Shown here: in pieces, positions 25,986 through 35,578 of the stretch
How the letters are laid out: every line of letters starts with the position of its first letter
Position numbering within the stretch: the first letter of the stretch is position 1
Origin: JADJLQ01 sp044227925
GTDB lineage: Bacteria; Bacteroidota; Bacteroidia; Chitinophagales; Saprospiraceae
DNA: 64,000 bases
Direction: 5' to 3'
Assembly: GCA_044227925.1 (NCBI GenBank)
Contig: JBGAVW010000009.1
Location: forward strand, 40,469-104,468
The notes under the pieces: model-generated
The model's database searches: none
What the model was told of the DNA's origin: nothing
The model's input: only the letters and a program-made list of their open reading frames with translations
Program-made: the position numbers and the translations under genes

Positions 25986-26258
25986 GTGAAAATCTCCATG
26001 CTAATATTATTCATTGTCCTGTGGCTATTATTTTTTGTATTGAACAGGATGATGGGTTCCCGGGCAGCCGCAGATAAAAAAATGACCAATGCATTGAATG
26101 CTTTTATCATCGCCCCTATGTCGATTCTTGGCTACATTATACAACCGATCTTGATACCTTTAGTGGAAAACAAAACCATACTTTCGTTACTATTGATGGC
26201 TGTGATTGCAGCTTTTGCTTATGTAAATCTCAAAATTGCCAGAATACTACGGGGTTAA
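25986..26258 (+). CDS. Small membrane protein
   Basis: 90 aa, mostly hydrophobic. Helices are predicted at about residues 4-22 (SMLILFIVLWLLFFVLN), 40-58 (FIIAPMSILGYIIQPILIP) and 65-85 (TILSLLLMAVIAAFAYVNL), with a short basic loop MGSRAAADKK between the first two. I do not recognise a family. It is divergent from rlmN and followed by a hairpin repeat cluster. Confidence 0.5.
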   Translation: MKISMLILFIVLWLLFFVLNRMMGSRAAADKKMTNALNAFIIAPMSILGYIIQPILIPLVENKTILSLLLMAVIAAFAYVNLKIARILRG

Positions 26259-26282
26259 ATTTGATCTATCGGTAGTGTGTCA

Positions 26283-26414
26283 CACATGGAAGTCAAAATC
26301 GTCTTCCGGGCTAGTCCTAAAATTTGACTTTCGCTTTGGCACTTAGCTGCTAGCGCACATGGAAGTCAAAATCGGCCCACAGGGCTGGCACAAATATTTG
26401 ACTTCCGCTTTGGC
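26283..26414. repeat. Two copies of a ~60-bp REP-like inverted repeat
   Basis: CACATGGAAGTCAAAATCG occurs at 26283-26301 and again at 26356-26374. Each copy closes with ATTTGACTT(T/C)CGCTTTGGC at 26322-26340 and 26396-26414. Within each copy the left part (GGAAGTCAAA) pairs with the right part (TTTGACTTCC, perfect in copy 2), so each can fold as a long-loop hairpin. The period is about 73 bases. It is intergenic between convergent genes, the usual place for REP-type elements. Confidence 0.75.
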
Positions 26415-26447
26415 TTTGTCTGTTTGTTGAATCCTTTCGCGTCAGCC

Positions 26448-26467
26448 ATCCCGATTCCTGTCGGGAT
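26448..26467. repeat. Short perfect hairpin
   Basis: ATCCCGA (26448-26454) pairs with TCGGGAT (26461-26467) around a 6-base loop. No T tract follows on the plus strand. It may serve as part of the terminator region between the convergent genes, or be a further small repeat next to the REP-like pair. Confidence 0.45.
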
Positions 26468-26494
26468 ACATCGTATATCGTAAATTCCTACTTT

Positions 26495-27187
26495 CTATTG
26501 ATATTTCCAGCTTACGTATTTTATACTTTTCCCCTCAGCCCGATGCATTCCTTCATAATAGGTTTGTATAGCTAAATCATCTTTAGTAAGACCATCTTTA
26601 TCTATATTTTCTGATTCGGTAATGATTTGAATACCAGGGTAGGACTTTAAAGTATCCAAAGTATAAGCATACAATTCGGGACTATCCGTCTTAAGATGAA
26701 CGATACCTTCTTTTTGTAATAAGATCTTATATCTATCCAAAAACATAGGACTGGTAAGTCTCCTGTTGGCTTTACTGTTTTTTAGAAACGGATCGGGAAA
26801 AGTAATCCAGATCTCTGCTAGTTCACCGGGGCCAAAATGATTCATGATCCATTCAATGCGTATACGCAGAAATGCAGCATTTTTCATCCCCAGTGCCAAT
26901 GCTTTCTTGGCACCGCGGTGCATCCGGTTTCCTTTGATATCAATACCTATGTAATTTACCTCGGGATGGGCCTGGGCCAGGGACACAGTATATTCACCTT
27001 TTCCACAGGCCAGTTCTATGATTAAAGGATTCGAATTATAGAATACATCTTTATTCCAGTTACCCTTTACTTCAATCTCGGTATTATCAAATCTTCGCAG
27101 TTTTTGTGACTCCGGATCGGTGCATTGATATGCATTTGCAAAACTATCCAACTCAGCAAATCTCAGCAGCTTACTTTTTCTCGACAT
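26495..27187 (-). CDS. trmB: tRNA (guanine-N7)-methyltransferase TrmB
   Basis: 230 aa. SAM-binding motif LIIELACGKGEYTVSLA, NYIGIDIKGNRMHRGAKKAL, and the family signature WITFPDPFLKNSKANRRLTSP followed by IVHLKTDSPELYAYT. It forms m7G46 in tRNA variable loops. A TATTTTTG box (27204-27211, minus strand), matching TAnnTTTG, lies just upstream of the start and could be its -7 element. Confidence 0.9.
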   Translation of the reverse strand: MSRKSKLLRFAELDSFANAYQCTDPESQKLRRFDNTEIEVKGNWNKDVFYNSNPLIIELACGKGEYTVSLAQAHPEVNYIGIDIKGNRMHRGAKKALALGMKNAAFLRIRIEWIMNHFGPGELAEIWITFPDPFLKNSKANRRLTSPMFLDRYKILLQKEGIVHLKTDSPELYAYTLDTLKSYPGIQIITESENIDKDGLTKDDLAIQTYYEGMHRAEGKSIKYVSWKYQ

Positions 27188-27286
27188 ATTTGACTGTAAA
27201 CCGCAAAAATAGAAATATTACCAGTAATAAAAATTCCTTAAGATGAAGATGAGATCGTTAGTTTTGTAACCGTTCAATTCTAAATT

Positions 27287-28807
27287 ATGAAAAGACTATT
27301 ACCCGTATTATTTCTGATTTCAATATCACTTTCAGCACAGACAGATATAGATAAAATAAAATCGTATATATCCAATAAAAAATACGATTGGCTAAAAGAA
27401 TACATGCAATTCATTGCTATACCCAATATCAATCCGGATTCGATAGGTCTTCATCAGAATGCCTATTTTATTCAAAACTTATTAAAAGCCAGAGGCGTCA
27501 ATACAGAATTATTAAAACCGGACATGAAAGGCGTGGCTCCGGTAGTGTATGGTGAAGTAATCACACCCGGAGCTACCAGGACTATAGCATTTTATGCGCA
27601 CTATGATGGACAACCGGTGAATCCTGCTCAATGGTTACCTGGCCTTGCCCCATTCAAACCACAATTGGCCACCGACCGTCTGGATAGAGGAGGTAAATTC
27701 ATATCCCTGCCTGAAAACATACAGGAATTAAATGATGACTGGAGGCTTTATGGACGATCGAGCGCAGATGACAAAGCGGGGGTATATGCTATTATTGCAG
27801 GTTACGAAGCACTGAAGGAATCAGGGTTTACAGCAGGCATCAATATTAAATTCTTTTTCGAAGGACAAGAAGAGATTGGATCTACCAATCTTCCGGATAT
27901 CATGATCAAGTATAAAGAAAAGCTGGATGCTGATCTATGGCTGATTGCAGATGGCCCACGGCATCAATCGGGTAGAAAACAATTGGTATTTGGAGTGCGT
28001 GGTGATGTCAATCTGGGTATAAATGTATTTGGAGCCAAACGCCCTCTACATAGCGGCAATTATGGAAACTGGGCACCCAATCCCGCAATGAGACTGGCAC
28101 AATTACTGGCCAGCATGAAAGATAAAAACGGAAATATCACCATTAAGGATTTTTATAAAGATGTGGTCCCCCTTACTGCAGCGGAATTAAAAGCATTGAA
28201 TGAAGTGCCCGATGTGGAAGAATTACTTAAAAAAGAACTTGGTATCAATAAACCTGACGGAGGGGGAAAAAAATACCTGCAATTATTAAGCCTGCCTACA
28301 CTCAATATCAATGGGATACAATCTGCCAATGTAGGTGCGCAAGCGGCCAATATAATTCCTACAGTAGCTACTGCCGTGATAGACCTCAGGTTGGTCAAAG
28401 GCAATGATGTGGACAGGCAAATAAAAAAAGTAGTAGACCACATCAAACTGCAGGGATACTATGTCACAGAAAAGGAACCCACGGAAGAGGAAAGGGCCAA
28501 CCATCCACTTATAGCCCAGGTGCGAAAAATAGGGAATGGATACAATGCTCAGCGTACACCTATGAATCTGCCGATAGCCCAGGATGTAATCAAAGCCATT
28601 CAAAAAACTACCCACGATAAAATGGTGTTGCTTCCATCTCTCGGTGGCAGCCTGCCATTGTATATGTTTGAAACGATATTAAAAGCACAACCCATCACCC
28701 TTACCATGGTCAACTATGATAATAATCAACATGCCGAAAATGAAAACCTGCACCTGAGGTTTTTATGGGAAGCGATAGAGAGTGTGGCGGCGGTAATGAA
28801 ATTTTAA
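27287..28807 (+). CDS. Secreted M20 family metallopeptidase (dipeptidase-like)
   Basis: 506 aa. Signal peptide MKRLLPVLFLISISLSAQ. The di-zinc ligands and catalytic residues are in place: His and Asp in IAFYAHYDGQP, bridging Asp in GRSSADDKAGV, the catalytic Glu pair in FFEGQEEIGS, Asp in LIADGPRH, and the C-terminal His in NNQHAENENLHL. The lid/dimerisation domain lies around residues 245-390. It likely hydrolyses peptides in the periplasm. TAGTTTTG at 27259-27266 is a possible -7 box. Confidence 0.85.
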   Translation: MKRLLPVLFLISISLSAQTDIDKIKSYISNKKYDWLKEYMQFIAIPNINPDSIGLHQNAYFIQNLLKARGVNTELLKPDMKGVAPVVYGEVITPGATRTIAFYAHYDGQPVNPAQWLPGLAPFKPQLATDRLDRGGKFISLPENIQELNDDWRLYGRSSADDKAGVYAIIAGYEALKESGFTAGINIKFFFEGQEEIGSTNLPDIMIKYKEKLDADLWLIADGPRHQSGRKQLVFGVRGDVNLGINVFGAKRPLHSGNYGNWAPNPAMRLAQLLASMKDKNGNITIKDFYKDVVPLTAAELKALNEVPDVEELLKKELGINKPDGGGKKYLQLLSLPTLNINGIQSANVGAQAANIIPTVATAVIDLRLVKGNDVDRQIKKVVDHIKLQGYYVTEKEPTEEERANHPLIAQVRKIGNGYNAQRTPMNLPIAQDVIKAIQKTTHDKMVLLPSLGGSLPLYMFETILKAQPITLTMVNYDNNQHAENENLHLRFLWEAIESVAAVMKF

Positions 28808-29091
28808 ATTTAGATTTTAGGTATTAAATAACCAATCAAACCTCTCGATTTTTTACGACAGCCAAACAATGATAATGAGGTTTGATTAATCAGATGTTCT
28901 GTTCAAATTATTAAAATTGACAATGGACTATAACCAATAGTGTTTGTTTCATAAAATGGTAGCTATTTTTATTTAAATATGCTGGTCATGCATGCAACTA
29001 TGTAATATATTTTGCACCTATATCAATGTTAAAAAATAGTACAAGGTTTTTTCGTTATTTTGGCTTCATTATCAAACTGAATTTTTAGATT
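28808..29091. other. Intergenic region upstream of the DUF4956-CotH operon
   Basis: 284 AT-rich bases between two rightward genes. It presumably carries the operon promoter. TATTTTG at about 29056-29062 resembles a -7 box one base short. No hairpin terminator is convincing. Confidence 0.35.
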
Positions 29092-29784
29092 TTGAATACG
29101 TTAGACTTTACCTTACAGAATATTAATGCCGAGCAACCCTCGGTATGGTCCATAGCCTATGTTTTACTCATGGCATTTAGCTTGTCGGCTTGTATCGCAA
29201 TAGTGTATCATATTACTTCTCCTAAAAAGTCAGCAAACGGCCAGTTTATCCAGACTTTAATCCTGGGATCTATAGGGGCATCTATTATCGTATTGGCTAT
29301 AGGTGATAGTATAGGCAGGGGTTTGGGCATTTTAGGTGCTTTGGCCATCATCCGGTTTCGAACCACCCTGCGCCAGCAGCGTGACATTGTATTTGTCTTT
29401 TGTTCGCTGGGTATTGGTATGGCTTGTGGTATGTATGGATTTAATATTGCGGTAATCGGTACGGTATTATTATGCACATTGGCATTATTATTCAGATTAA
29501 CACCTTTGAATGGATTACCTATATCAAAAAAGCGGCTTAGAATCGGTGTACCATTACATTCCACATTAAAGCAGGACGATCTTGAAAGTGTATTTGCAAA
29601 AAATAAAGTCAAGTACAAACTTGAAAGAGCCGAATACATAGATGATTTTAAAACCAACACACAAGAGTATACCTACGAAATACCGGATACTATAGATACA
29701 TATAAATTGCTGGCAGATCTTAAAAGCCTGCATGAATCTATAAGTATCCGGCTGTGGTCAAGACGGGAAAATGAAAATGAATAA
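29092..29784 (+). CDS. DUF4956 family membrane protein
   Basis: 230 aa from a TTG start (an in-frame TAG ends at 29088, so no earlier start except a non-standard ATT). Several transmembrane helices lie in the first ~135 residues (IAYVLLMAFSLSACIAIVY, LILGSIGASIIVLAIG, FVFCSLGIGMACGMYG, AVIGTVLLCTLALLF). The conserved GRGLGILGALAIIRFRTTLR loop is characteristic, and a cytoplasmic ferredoxin-like C-terminal domain follows. The family is typically found with CotH and VTC-type polyphosphate polymerase genes. Here CotH follows after 26 bases, but no VTC gene is present. Confidence 0.85.
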   Translation: MNTLDFTLQNINAEQPSVWSIAYVLLMAFSLSACIAIVYHITSPKKSANGQFIQTLILGSIGASIIVLAIGDSIGRGLGILGALAIIRFRTTLRQQRDIVFVFCSLGIGMACGMYGFNIAVIGTVLLCTLALLFRLTPLNGLPISKKRLRIGVPLHSTLKQDDLESVFAKNKVKYKLERAEYIDDFKTNTQEYTYEIPDTIDTYKLLADLKSLHESISIRLWSRRENENE

Positions 29785-29810
29785 CGAGTTATAACTTATA
29801 ATAAAACCTC

Positions 29811-32141
29811 ATGACAAAATTAGGTAAAGCTGTTTTATTTATCCTGCCGGTAATACTGGCATATGGTCAGAATCTGCCTGCGGAGTATAGTATATCTTAT
29901 GAAGACCATAGACTAATACGGGGTATTCAACCCCGTACGGGCTTGTATAATGAATCAAAGATCAGAAGAATAGACCTTACCTTCAAACAAACCAATTGGA
30001 AAACGCTACTCAGTCAAAATTACAATTCTAAAACCGATATTCCTGCTGATCTTACCTACGATGGCAAAGTATATGCCAATGTAGGCGTACGGTACAAAGG
30101 CCAAACCTCCTATCAGCGTGTGTCCGGTGATAAAAAGTCCTTTAATATCACTATGGATTTTATGGATTCCACCCAGGACCTGGATGGATACGAGACCCTG
30201 AACTTTAATAATTCATTTGAAGACAATAGTTTTATGCGGGAAATGTTTTATGAAAATTATACCCGCAAGTATACACCATCATTAAAAGTAGCGTATATAC
30301 ACCTTTATATCAATGGGGAGGATTATGGTCTATATCCACATGTGCAAGGCCTGGATGGGAAATACATAAAAGAATGGTTTCAGAATAATAATGGAATACG
30401 GTGGCGCTGTGAGCGTACCGGTGGTGCAGGCATGCCGGGACAGGGAGGGGGTGGAGGTTTTGGTGCAGGCACCTCTTCATTAAATTACCTGGGTGATGAT
30501 ACCACTCTGTATAAACCACATTATACATTAAAAAATACGGAGCTGGCTAATCCGTGGTATTATATGATGATTTCAACAAAGGCATTAGCTAACTTTACTA
30601 ACGTTGATAGCCTTAATAAATACATTAACGTAGATGAAGCACTTTGGTTTTTAGCAAAAGAAATACTCTTTGGAGATGACGATGGCTATGTAAATAAAGG
30701 TGGTATGGATTACCATGCCTATTATGATGTATCCACAAGCAGATTAATTCCTCTCGAATACGATGCCAATTCAGTGATGGAAGGCCAGACTGCTTCCTGG
30801 GGTCTTTTTCTTAAAGAAAACGATATCAAATATCCTTTATGTAATAAACTATTTGCAATACCGGAGCTAAGGCAACGGTATCTCGCCCATGTGCGTACTA
30901 TGGCCAACGATCTTTTTAACCCTGCTAATTTTAATGCCACCATAGATAAATATTTTAATCTGATTGATACGGTGGTACAAAAAGATCCCAAAAAATTGAT
31001 GACCTATACCCAGTTTACAACAGAAAAAGAAACATTAAAAAACTGGATGAATACAAGAAGAAATTTCATAAATAACCATACTGAAATAAAACAAGCCGGA
31101 GTAAAAATAAACAATGTAAGTTTTTATACTAAAGAATCAGTCAATACATCACCTGATGCTCATGTGCCTGTAACTATAAAAGCTGTGACCGATATCTCCT
31201 CCAAGGCCAAAATAGGTTATTTATACTATGGTACCGGTTATGATGGTAAATTTATTAAAACCATTATGTATGATGATGGTGCCCATAATGATGAAAAGGC
31301 CAGCGACGGTATTTTTGCTGCTGCAATACCCGGTCAGCCGGCAGGGGTTTATATCCGATATTATGTAGAAGTCATCGCAGACAATGGTTTTAATACAGCC
31401 AGTTACATGCCCGAAGGGGCAGTGCATGATGTCTTTATCTACCGTGTAAACCTGGAGTCCTCTGCCATTTCAGATGTTGTGATCAATGAAGTGGTATCGG
31501 CTAATAAAGCCAGTGCCAAAGATCAGGATAATGAATATGATGATTGGATAGAACTATATAACACTTCTTCGAAAGATATTGATATTTCAAGGTGGATACT
31601 TACTGATAATCCGGATAACCTGGATAAATACCGTATACCTCAGGGCACCATACTCAAAGCCAATAATTACCTTATCGTATGGGCAGATGAAGATGGAAAA
31701 CAAAAAGGCTATCATGCCAATTTTAAACTTTCGGCCGATGGCGAACCTTTATTATTATTAGATAGTACCGCCAAACAAATAGATATGGTAGTGATACCGG
31801 CACTGGCTGATGATGAAGCTTATGCCAGAATACCAAATGGTACAGGGGCATTTACCAAAACCACTAAGCACAGTTTTAATAAGAATAATAACAGTACTAC
31901 TCCTGCGCCAGATAACGTGATAAAAAAAAGTTTAAAACTCTACCCTAATCCGGGTAAAGATTTTATCACCCTTGAAACAAACTCAGCCAATACATCAAAT
32001 GTATCAATTTATAATTTACATGGGCAACTGATGTATTCAGCTAAAATTATCAATGCCAGGATAGATGTGAGTAACTGGTCAGCAGGAGCCTATATAGTGC
32101 GTACCCGGGATCAATCCGTTAAATTTGTAGTCATTAAATAA
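29811..32141 (+). CDS. Secreted CotH-like kinase family protein with lamin-tail domain and T9SS tail
   Basis: 776 aa. Signal peptide to about residue 20 (VILAYGQ). CotH domain ~50-430: RIDLTFKQTNWKTLL, VGVRYKGQTSYQ, LNFNNSFEDNSFMREM, the conserved GDDDGYVNKGGMDYHAYYD and LIPLEYDANSVM. A glycine-rich insert (GMPGQGGGGGFGAG) lies near 205-220. Then come a beta domain, a lamin-tail domain (INEVVSANKAS...DDWIELYNTS, ~555-660) and the T9SS tail (LKLYPNPGKDFITLETN). CotH is an atypical protein kinase family known from spore coats. The target here is unknown. It is the second gene of a four-gene operon. Confidence 0.85.
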   Translation: MTKLGKAVLFILPVILAYGQNLPAEYSISYEDHRLIRGIQPRTGLYNESKIRRIDLTFKQTNWKTLLSQNYNSKTDIPADLTYDGKVYANVGVRYKGQTSYQRVSGDKKSFNITMDFMDSTQDLDGYETLNFNNSFEDNSFMREMFYENYTRKYTPSLKVAYIHLYINGEDYGLYPHVQGLDGKYIKEWFQNNNGIRWRCERTGGAGMPGQGGGGGFGAGTSSLNYLGDDTTLYKPHYTLKNTELANPWYYMMISTKALANFTNVDSLNKYINVDEALWFLAKEILFGDDDGYVNKGGMDYHAYYDVSTSRLIPLEYDANSVMEGQTASWGLFLKENDIKYPLCNKLFAIPELRQRYLAHVRTMANDLFNPANFNATIDKYFNLIDTVVQKDPKKLMTYTQFTTEKETLKNWMNTRRNFINNHTEIKQAGVKINNVSFYTKESVNTSPDAHVPVTIKAVTDISSKAKIGYLYYGTGYDGKFIKTIMYDDGAHNDEKASDGIFAAAIPGQPAGVYIRYYVEVIADNGFNTASYMPEGAVHDVFIYRVNLESSAISDVVINEVVSANKASAKDQDNEYDDWIELYNTSSKDIDISRWILTDNPDNLDKYRIPQGTILKANNYLIVWADEDGKQKGYHANFKLSADGEPLLLLDSTAKQIDMVVIPALADDEAYARIPNGTGAFTKTTKHSFNKNNNSTTPAPDNVIKKSLKLYPNPGKDFITLETNSANTSNVSIYNLHGQLMYSAKIINARIDVSNWSAGAYIVRTRDQSVKFVVIK

Positions 32142-32146
32142 TCTGC

Positions 32147-33151
32147 ATGTCCTTTTTTAAAATACATTGGGTATATATTCTTGCTTTTATTTGCCTGGTA
32201 TTTATCATTCCGAAAGTAAAACAAAAAATCAGCCAATCAGAAGAGTATTTTGGTATAGCCGAAAATCAGGTAAGATCGTATTCCAGGTCATCCGATGTAA
32301 TGATTAAATCATTGTACATCAAACTCGGGCAAGAAGTAAAAATAGGGGATACCCTAATGGTGTTTCAGCCACGGAATCTCTATTATAAAAAACAAGATCT
32401 GGAATCGCAGTCAAGAATCCTGGACATCAACAAAAAAGCAGATAAATATACACAGGGATTGGAGATGCAACTATTGGAATCTCAAAAACAAAATATACAT
32501 ACGGAATATGCTCTGAAAATAAATAGACTTCGGGATCAGAAAAAAATAGCAGACTCGCTTGCCAGGATAATTACCAATCAAAATATATCCGATTCCAGGC
32601 TGCAAATGGAAATACAAAACCTGGAATCCATGAAAAACATGGAATTGGAACAGGTCAATCAAAAACTGGCAATGCTTAAGAATGAATTGGTCAATACACC
32701 TGATCCTACCGGAGAAAAAATAAATACTATTTCAAATGAAATAAACAGAATCAATGAACAGGAAAAGGAACTCGTGCTGATAGCGGATATGAATGGAGTG
32801 GTAGGACAATTGGATTATCAGACCGGAGATGCCATCAATGCATTTCAAAGTATAGTAAAAATCTACAGCCTTCACCCTACGTTGGTAACTTCATATATCA
32901 GTGAACAATATCTCGGTAAAGTGACTTACAGTGACTCTGTGACCATCCAATCCATTACCAATGAAAATTATTCACTTACAGGAAAGGTATTAAACCTGGG
33001 CTCCCGAATTACTGCGTTACCGGACAGACTAAAAAAAATACCCGAACTAAAAGCATGGGGCCGCGAAATCCAATTGGAAATACCCATCGACAACCAACTC
33101 ATACAGGGAGAAAAAGTAAAAGTAATTTTCCCTGTAGTAGTAAATAAATAA
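32147..33151 (+). CDS. HlyD-like periplasmic adaptor (membrane fusion) protein
   Basis: 334 aa. An N-terminal transmembrane anchor at residues 8-24 (WVYILAFICLVFIIPKV). A barrel-sandwich half (VMIKSLYIKLGQEVKIGDTLMVF) leads into a long coiled-coil hairpin (~75-205), then the second half (LVLIADMNGVVGQLDYQTGDAI) and a beta-barrel region (YLGKVTYSDSVTIQSITNENY). This is the adaptor pattern that bridges an inner-membrane transporter to a TolC-like channel. It starts 5 bases after the CotH stop. No ABC or RND pump is encoded in the operon. Confidence 0.8.
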   Translation: MSFFKIHWVYILAFICLVFIIPKVKQKISQSEEYFGIAENQVRSYSRSSDVMIKSLYIKLGQEVKIGDTLMVFQPRNLYYKKQDLESQSRILDINKKADKYTQGLEMQLLESQKQNIHTEYALKINRLRDQKKIADSLARIITNQNISDSRLQMEIQNLESMKNMELEQVNQKLAMLKNELVNTPDPTGEKINTISNEINRINEQEKELVLIADMNGVVGQLDYQTGDAINAFQSIVKIYSLHPTLVTSYISEQYLGKVTYSDSVTIQSITNENYSLTGKVLNLGSRITALPDRLKKIPELKAWGREIQLEIPIDNQLIQGEKVKVIFPVVVNK

Positions 33152-33154
33152 AAA

Positions 33155-34447
33155 GTGTTCAACAATAGTAAAATCGCGATATACCTGACTTGCAGTCGCA
33201 CGAACTATGCTAGTAAAGTAGCTTATGCTATACTTTTTTTATTCCTCTTCAATTCTGATACTCTTTTAAGTCAGACCGATCTGAATAATTTTATTTTATC
33301 CGCCTGGTATGATTCTTCGTATGCCAAAATGGAGTCCATTGCCAAATACAGGTCAGATCATACTCAAAAGCTAAAATGGCTGGATAAGATAGAGTTCCGT
33401 ACCCAGACTGACGAATTGGATTTAAGCAGGGAACAATACGGGCTTAGATTTATAAGTGCAAAACCATCTGAAATAAAATACACCAGCCAATTAAACAGGG
33501 TACAACAAAAGTACTACCAGGCATTAGCAGAAGATGAATTGCATCAGGCCATCCTGGTAAAGTATAAAGTAATTACGGAATACATACACCTGCTCCGGGA
33601 TCAGGCTGCACTACAAGAATGGCAAGCATTATACGCCAAAAAAAACAACTATTTGGAATCCTTATTTACCAATCAACTGAATACTGATGTAAAAGACCTG
33701 ATCCAATCATTTAGAAAAAAAGAAACCAGTGCATTAAAACAAAATGAAATAAACCGGAAACTGGAAGTATTAAAATCAAAATATGGATATGTACCAGCAA
33801 TTGAACCGGATAAAATCATTTCAATCGATGAAATCAAATCTTTCCTGGCATCCGGTACAGATATCCCTATGCCCAAAGATAAAAACTATGCCAGGGCTGT
33901 CTACGATTTGGAAAAAACTCAATTGGAAAAACAACAAATCAAAAACTCCAGATGGGATATGCTTGATTTTATCCAGGCCCGATGGCAAGACCGGCCCAAT
34001 GATATTTTATTCAGGCAAAAATTTGGATTAGGTGCTGGAATAAAACTGCCTTATTCGGGTTCGCAAAAAAGAGATGCAAACCAAAACCTGTTTGAAACAT
34101 TTCTATTAAATCAACAATTTTCTCAATTAGAATACGATTACAATCAAAAAAAACTATTCCTGAAACAAGAACTATTGGCCAATATAGACCAATACGAATC
34201 CGAAAAACAAAAATTGCACGAATTCATGTCTAAATACGATGCATCCAGGCTGGCCACATCCTCGTTGGTGACTCCGTCAGATCTGCTCTACCTTGAAGAA
34301 TCAATACTGGAGTGGAAAGAGGATATATTGAAAATCGAACATAGCATACTGGATAAATACATCAGCTATATTGGTCATCTCAGATTGATTAGCAATACCA
34401 ATCCATTGAGGAACATGCTGATAAAAGGGATGCCGGAGATCAGATAA
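33155..34447 (+). CDS. TolC-like outer membrane efflux family protein
   Basis: 430 aa from a GTG start 3 bases after the adaptor's stop. A hydrophobic signal (VAYAILFLFLFNSDTLLSQ) follows an unusual ~20-residue polar N-extension. The mature protein is almost wholly long amphipathic helices (residues ~60-235 and ~280-400) with a central repeat symmetry, as in TolC-type channels, e.g. QLNRVQQKYYQALAEDEL and NYARAVYDLEKTQLEKQQIK. Homology is weak, so the call rests on architecture and on the adjacent HlyD-like gene. Confidence 0.6.
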   Translation: MFNNSKIAIYLTCSRTNYASKVAYAILFLFLFNSDTLLSQTDLNNFILSAWYDSSYAKMESIAKYRSDHTQKLKWLDKIEFRTQTDELDLSREQYGLRFISAKPSEIKYTSQLNRVQQKYYQALAEDELHQAILVKYKVITEYIHLLRDQAALQEWQALYAKKNNYLESLFTNQLNTDVKDLIQSFRKKETSALKQNEINRKLEVLKSKYGYVPAIEPDKIISIDEIKSFLASGTDIPMPKDKNYARAVYDLEKTQLEKQQIKNSRWDMLDFIQARWQDRPNDILFRQKFGLGAGIKLPYSGSQKRDANQNLFETFLLNQQFSQLEYDYNQKKLFLKQELLANIDQYESEKQKLHEFMSKYDASRLATSSLVTPSDLLYLEESILEWKEDILKIEHSILDKYISYIGHLRLISNTNPLRNMLIKGMPEIR

Positions 34448-34714
34448 GTTTATAATTTTGTGTCTCAATTATTCTTATATAGTAATAATTTATTCTTCAC
34501 TTCATCATAATATCCTTGAATATCCCGTTGATCTAATACTTCCTCCTGAACCAGGCTTAACAATGTAATAAAATATCTGTAACCAATAAATCTATTATAT
34601 CGATATGCATTACCCTGTTTGTGAAAATGTAATACTTAGTATATTTCCATTAGGGTATCCATGCTGTTATTAGCCTGAGAGTTGATATTAAATCAATGGA
34701 AAAAAGTATATATT

Positions 34715-35488
34715 TCAGACAACCTCACCCCTCATTTCATCCAACTTCCGTACCATCTCCTTAGCCCCATTACCCAAAAACACCGAGTCGGAACCACAAC
34801 CTATAAAACGGATACCCATAGCATGATATCGCTTGTAATCATCAGTATCAAAGAAAAGTATGCCCACTGATTTACCGGCTTTGGATGCCGCTTTGATGGT
34901 GTCTTCTACAGCTTTAATATATAGAGGGTGAGTAAACTGGCCAAATATGCCCATATCCATGGTGAGATCACCGGGGCCTATAAATAATATATCTACCCCT
35001 TCCACTTCAGCTATCTCATCCAGGTGTGAAAGCGATTCCACAGTCTCTATTTGAACAATGCCCAATAGATTGGCTTTTGCATTTTTATAATATTCATCAA
35101 ATGATTTTCCATAATCTGCTGCCCGAACCATAGTGGCCACTCCCCTGTTTCCCAATGGAGGAAAGTGTAATCCATTAATTACTTTCTTTGCCTCAGTTGC
35201 ATTATTTACTTTGGGGCACATCACGCCCAGTGCTCCCATTTCCATTACTCTGGATATGCGCGACGGTTCATGACTTTCTACCCGTACTAATGCGGCAGTA
35301 TTGGAATTACTCAAAGCCTGCAATTGTGCTAATACATCTTTTTCCGAACCGGCTCCATGCTCCAGATCTATCAGCACCCAATCAAAGCCCGACATGCCTA
35401 CGATTTCAGTAGCCAGCGCACTAGCCATGTTGATCCAACATCCGTGTACCGTATCACCTCGTTGTATTCGTTGTTTTAAATTATTCAT
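34715..35488 (-). CDS. HpcH/HpaI aldolase family protein
   Basis: 257 aa TIM barrel. Metal and substrate motifs of class II pyruvate aldolases: GFDWVLIDLEHGAGS, ALVRVESHEPSRISRVMEMGALGVMCP, LGIVQIETVESL (metal-binding Glu), and VDILFIGPGDLTMDMG. Members cleave 4-hydroxy-2-oxo acids, including 2-keto-3-deoxy-L-rhamnonate (RhmA type), into pyruvate and an aldehyde. The exact substrate cannot be read off. Confidence 0.85.
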   Translation of the reverse strand: MNNLKQRIQRGDTVHGCWINMASALATEIVGMSGFDWVLIDLEHGAGSEKDVLAQLQALSNSNTAALVRVESHEPSRISRVMEMGALGVMCPKVNNATEAKKVINGLHFPPLGNRGVATMVRAADYGKSFDEYYKNAKANLLGIVQIETVESLSHLDEIAEVEGVDILFIGPGDLTMDMGIFGQFTHPLYIKAVEDTIKAASKAGKSVGILFFDTDDYKRYHAMGIRFIGCGSDSVFLGNGAKEMVRKLDEMRGEVV

Positions 35489-35578
35489 GCAGGTAAAGAT
35501 TTAGGAAAAATGGTCATCATAAGATCAGACAAAGTAATGTAAAATTTAGATCCACCAATGAAGATCTAAATTATTATT

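Noticed and set aside
29092..34447. Polyphosphate synthesis locus
   Set aside because: DUF4956 and CotH suggest it, but there is no VTC-domain gene in or next to the operon.
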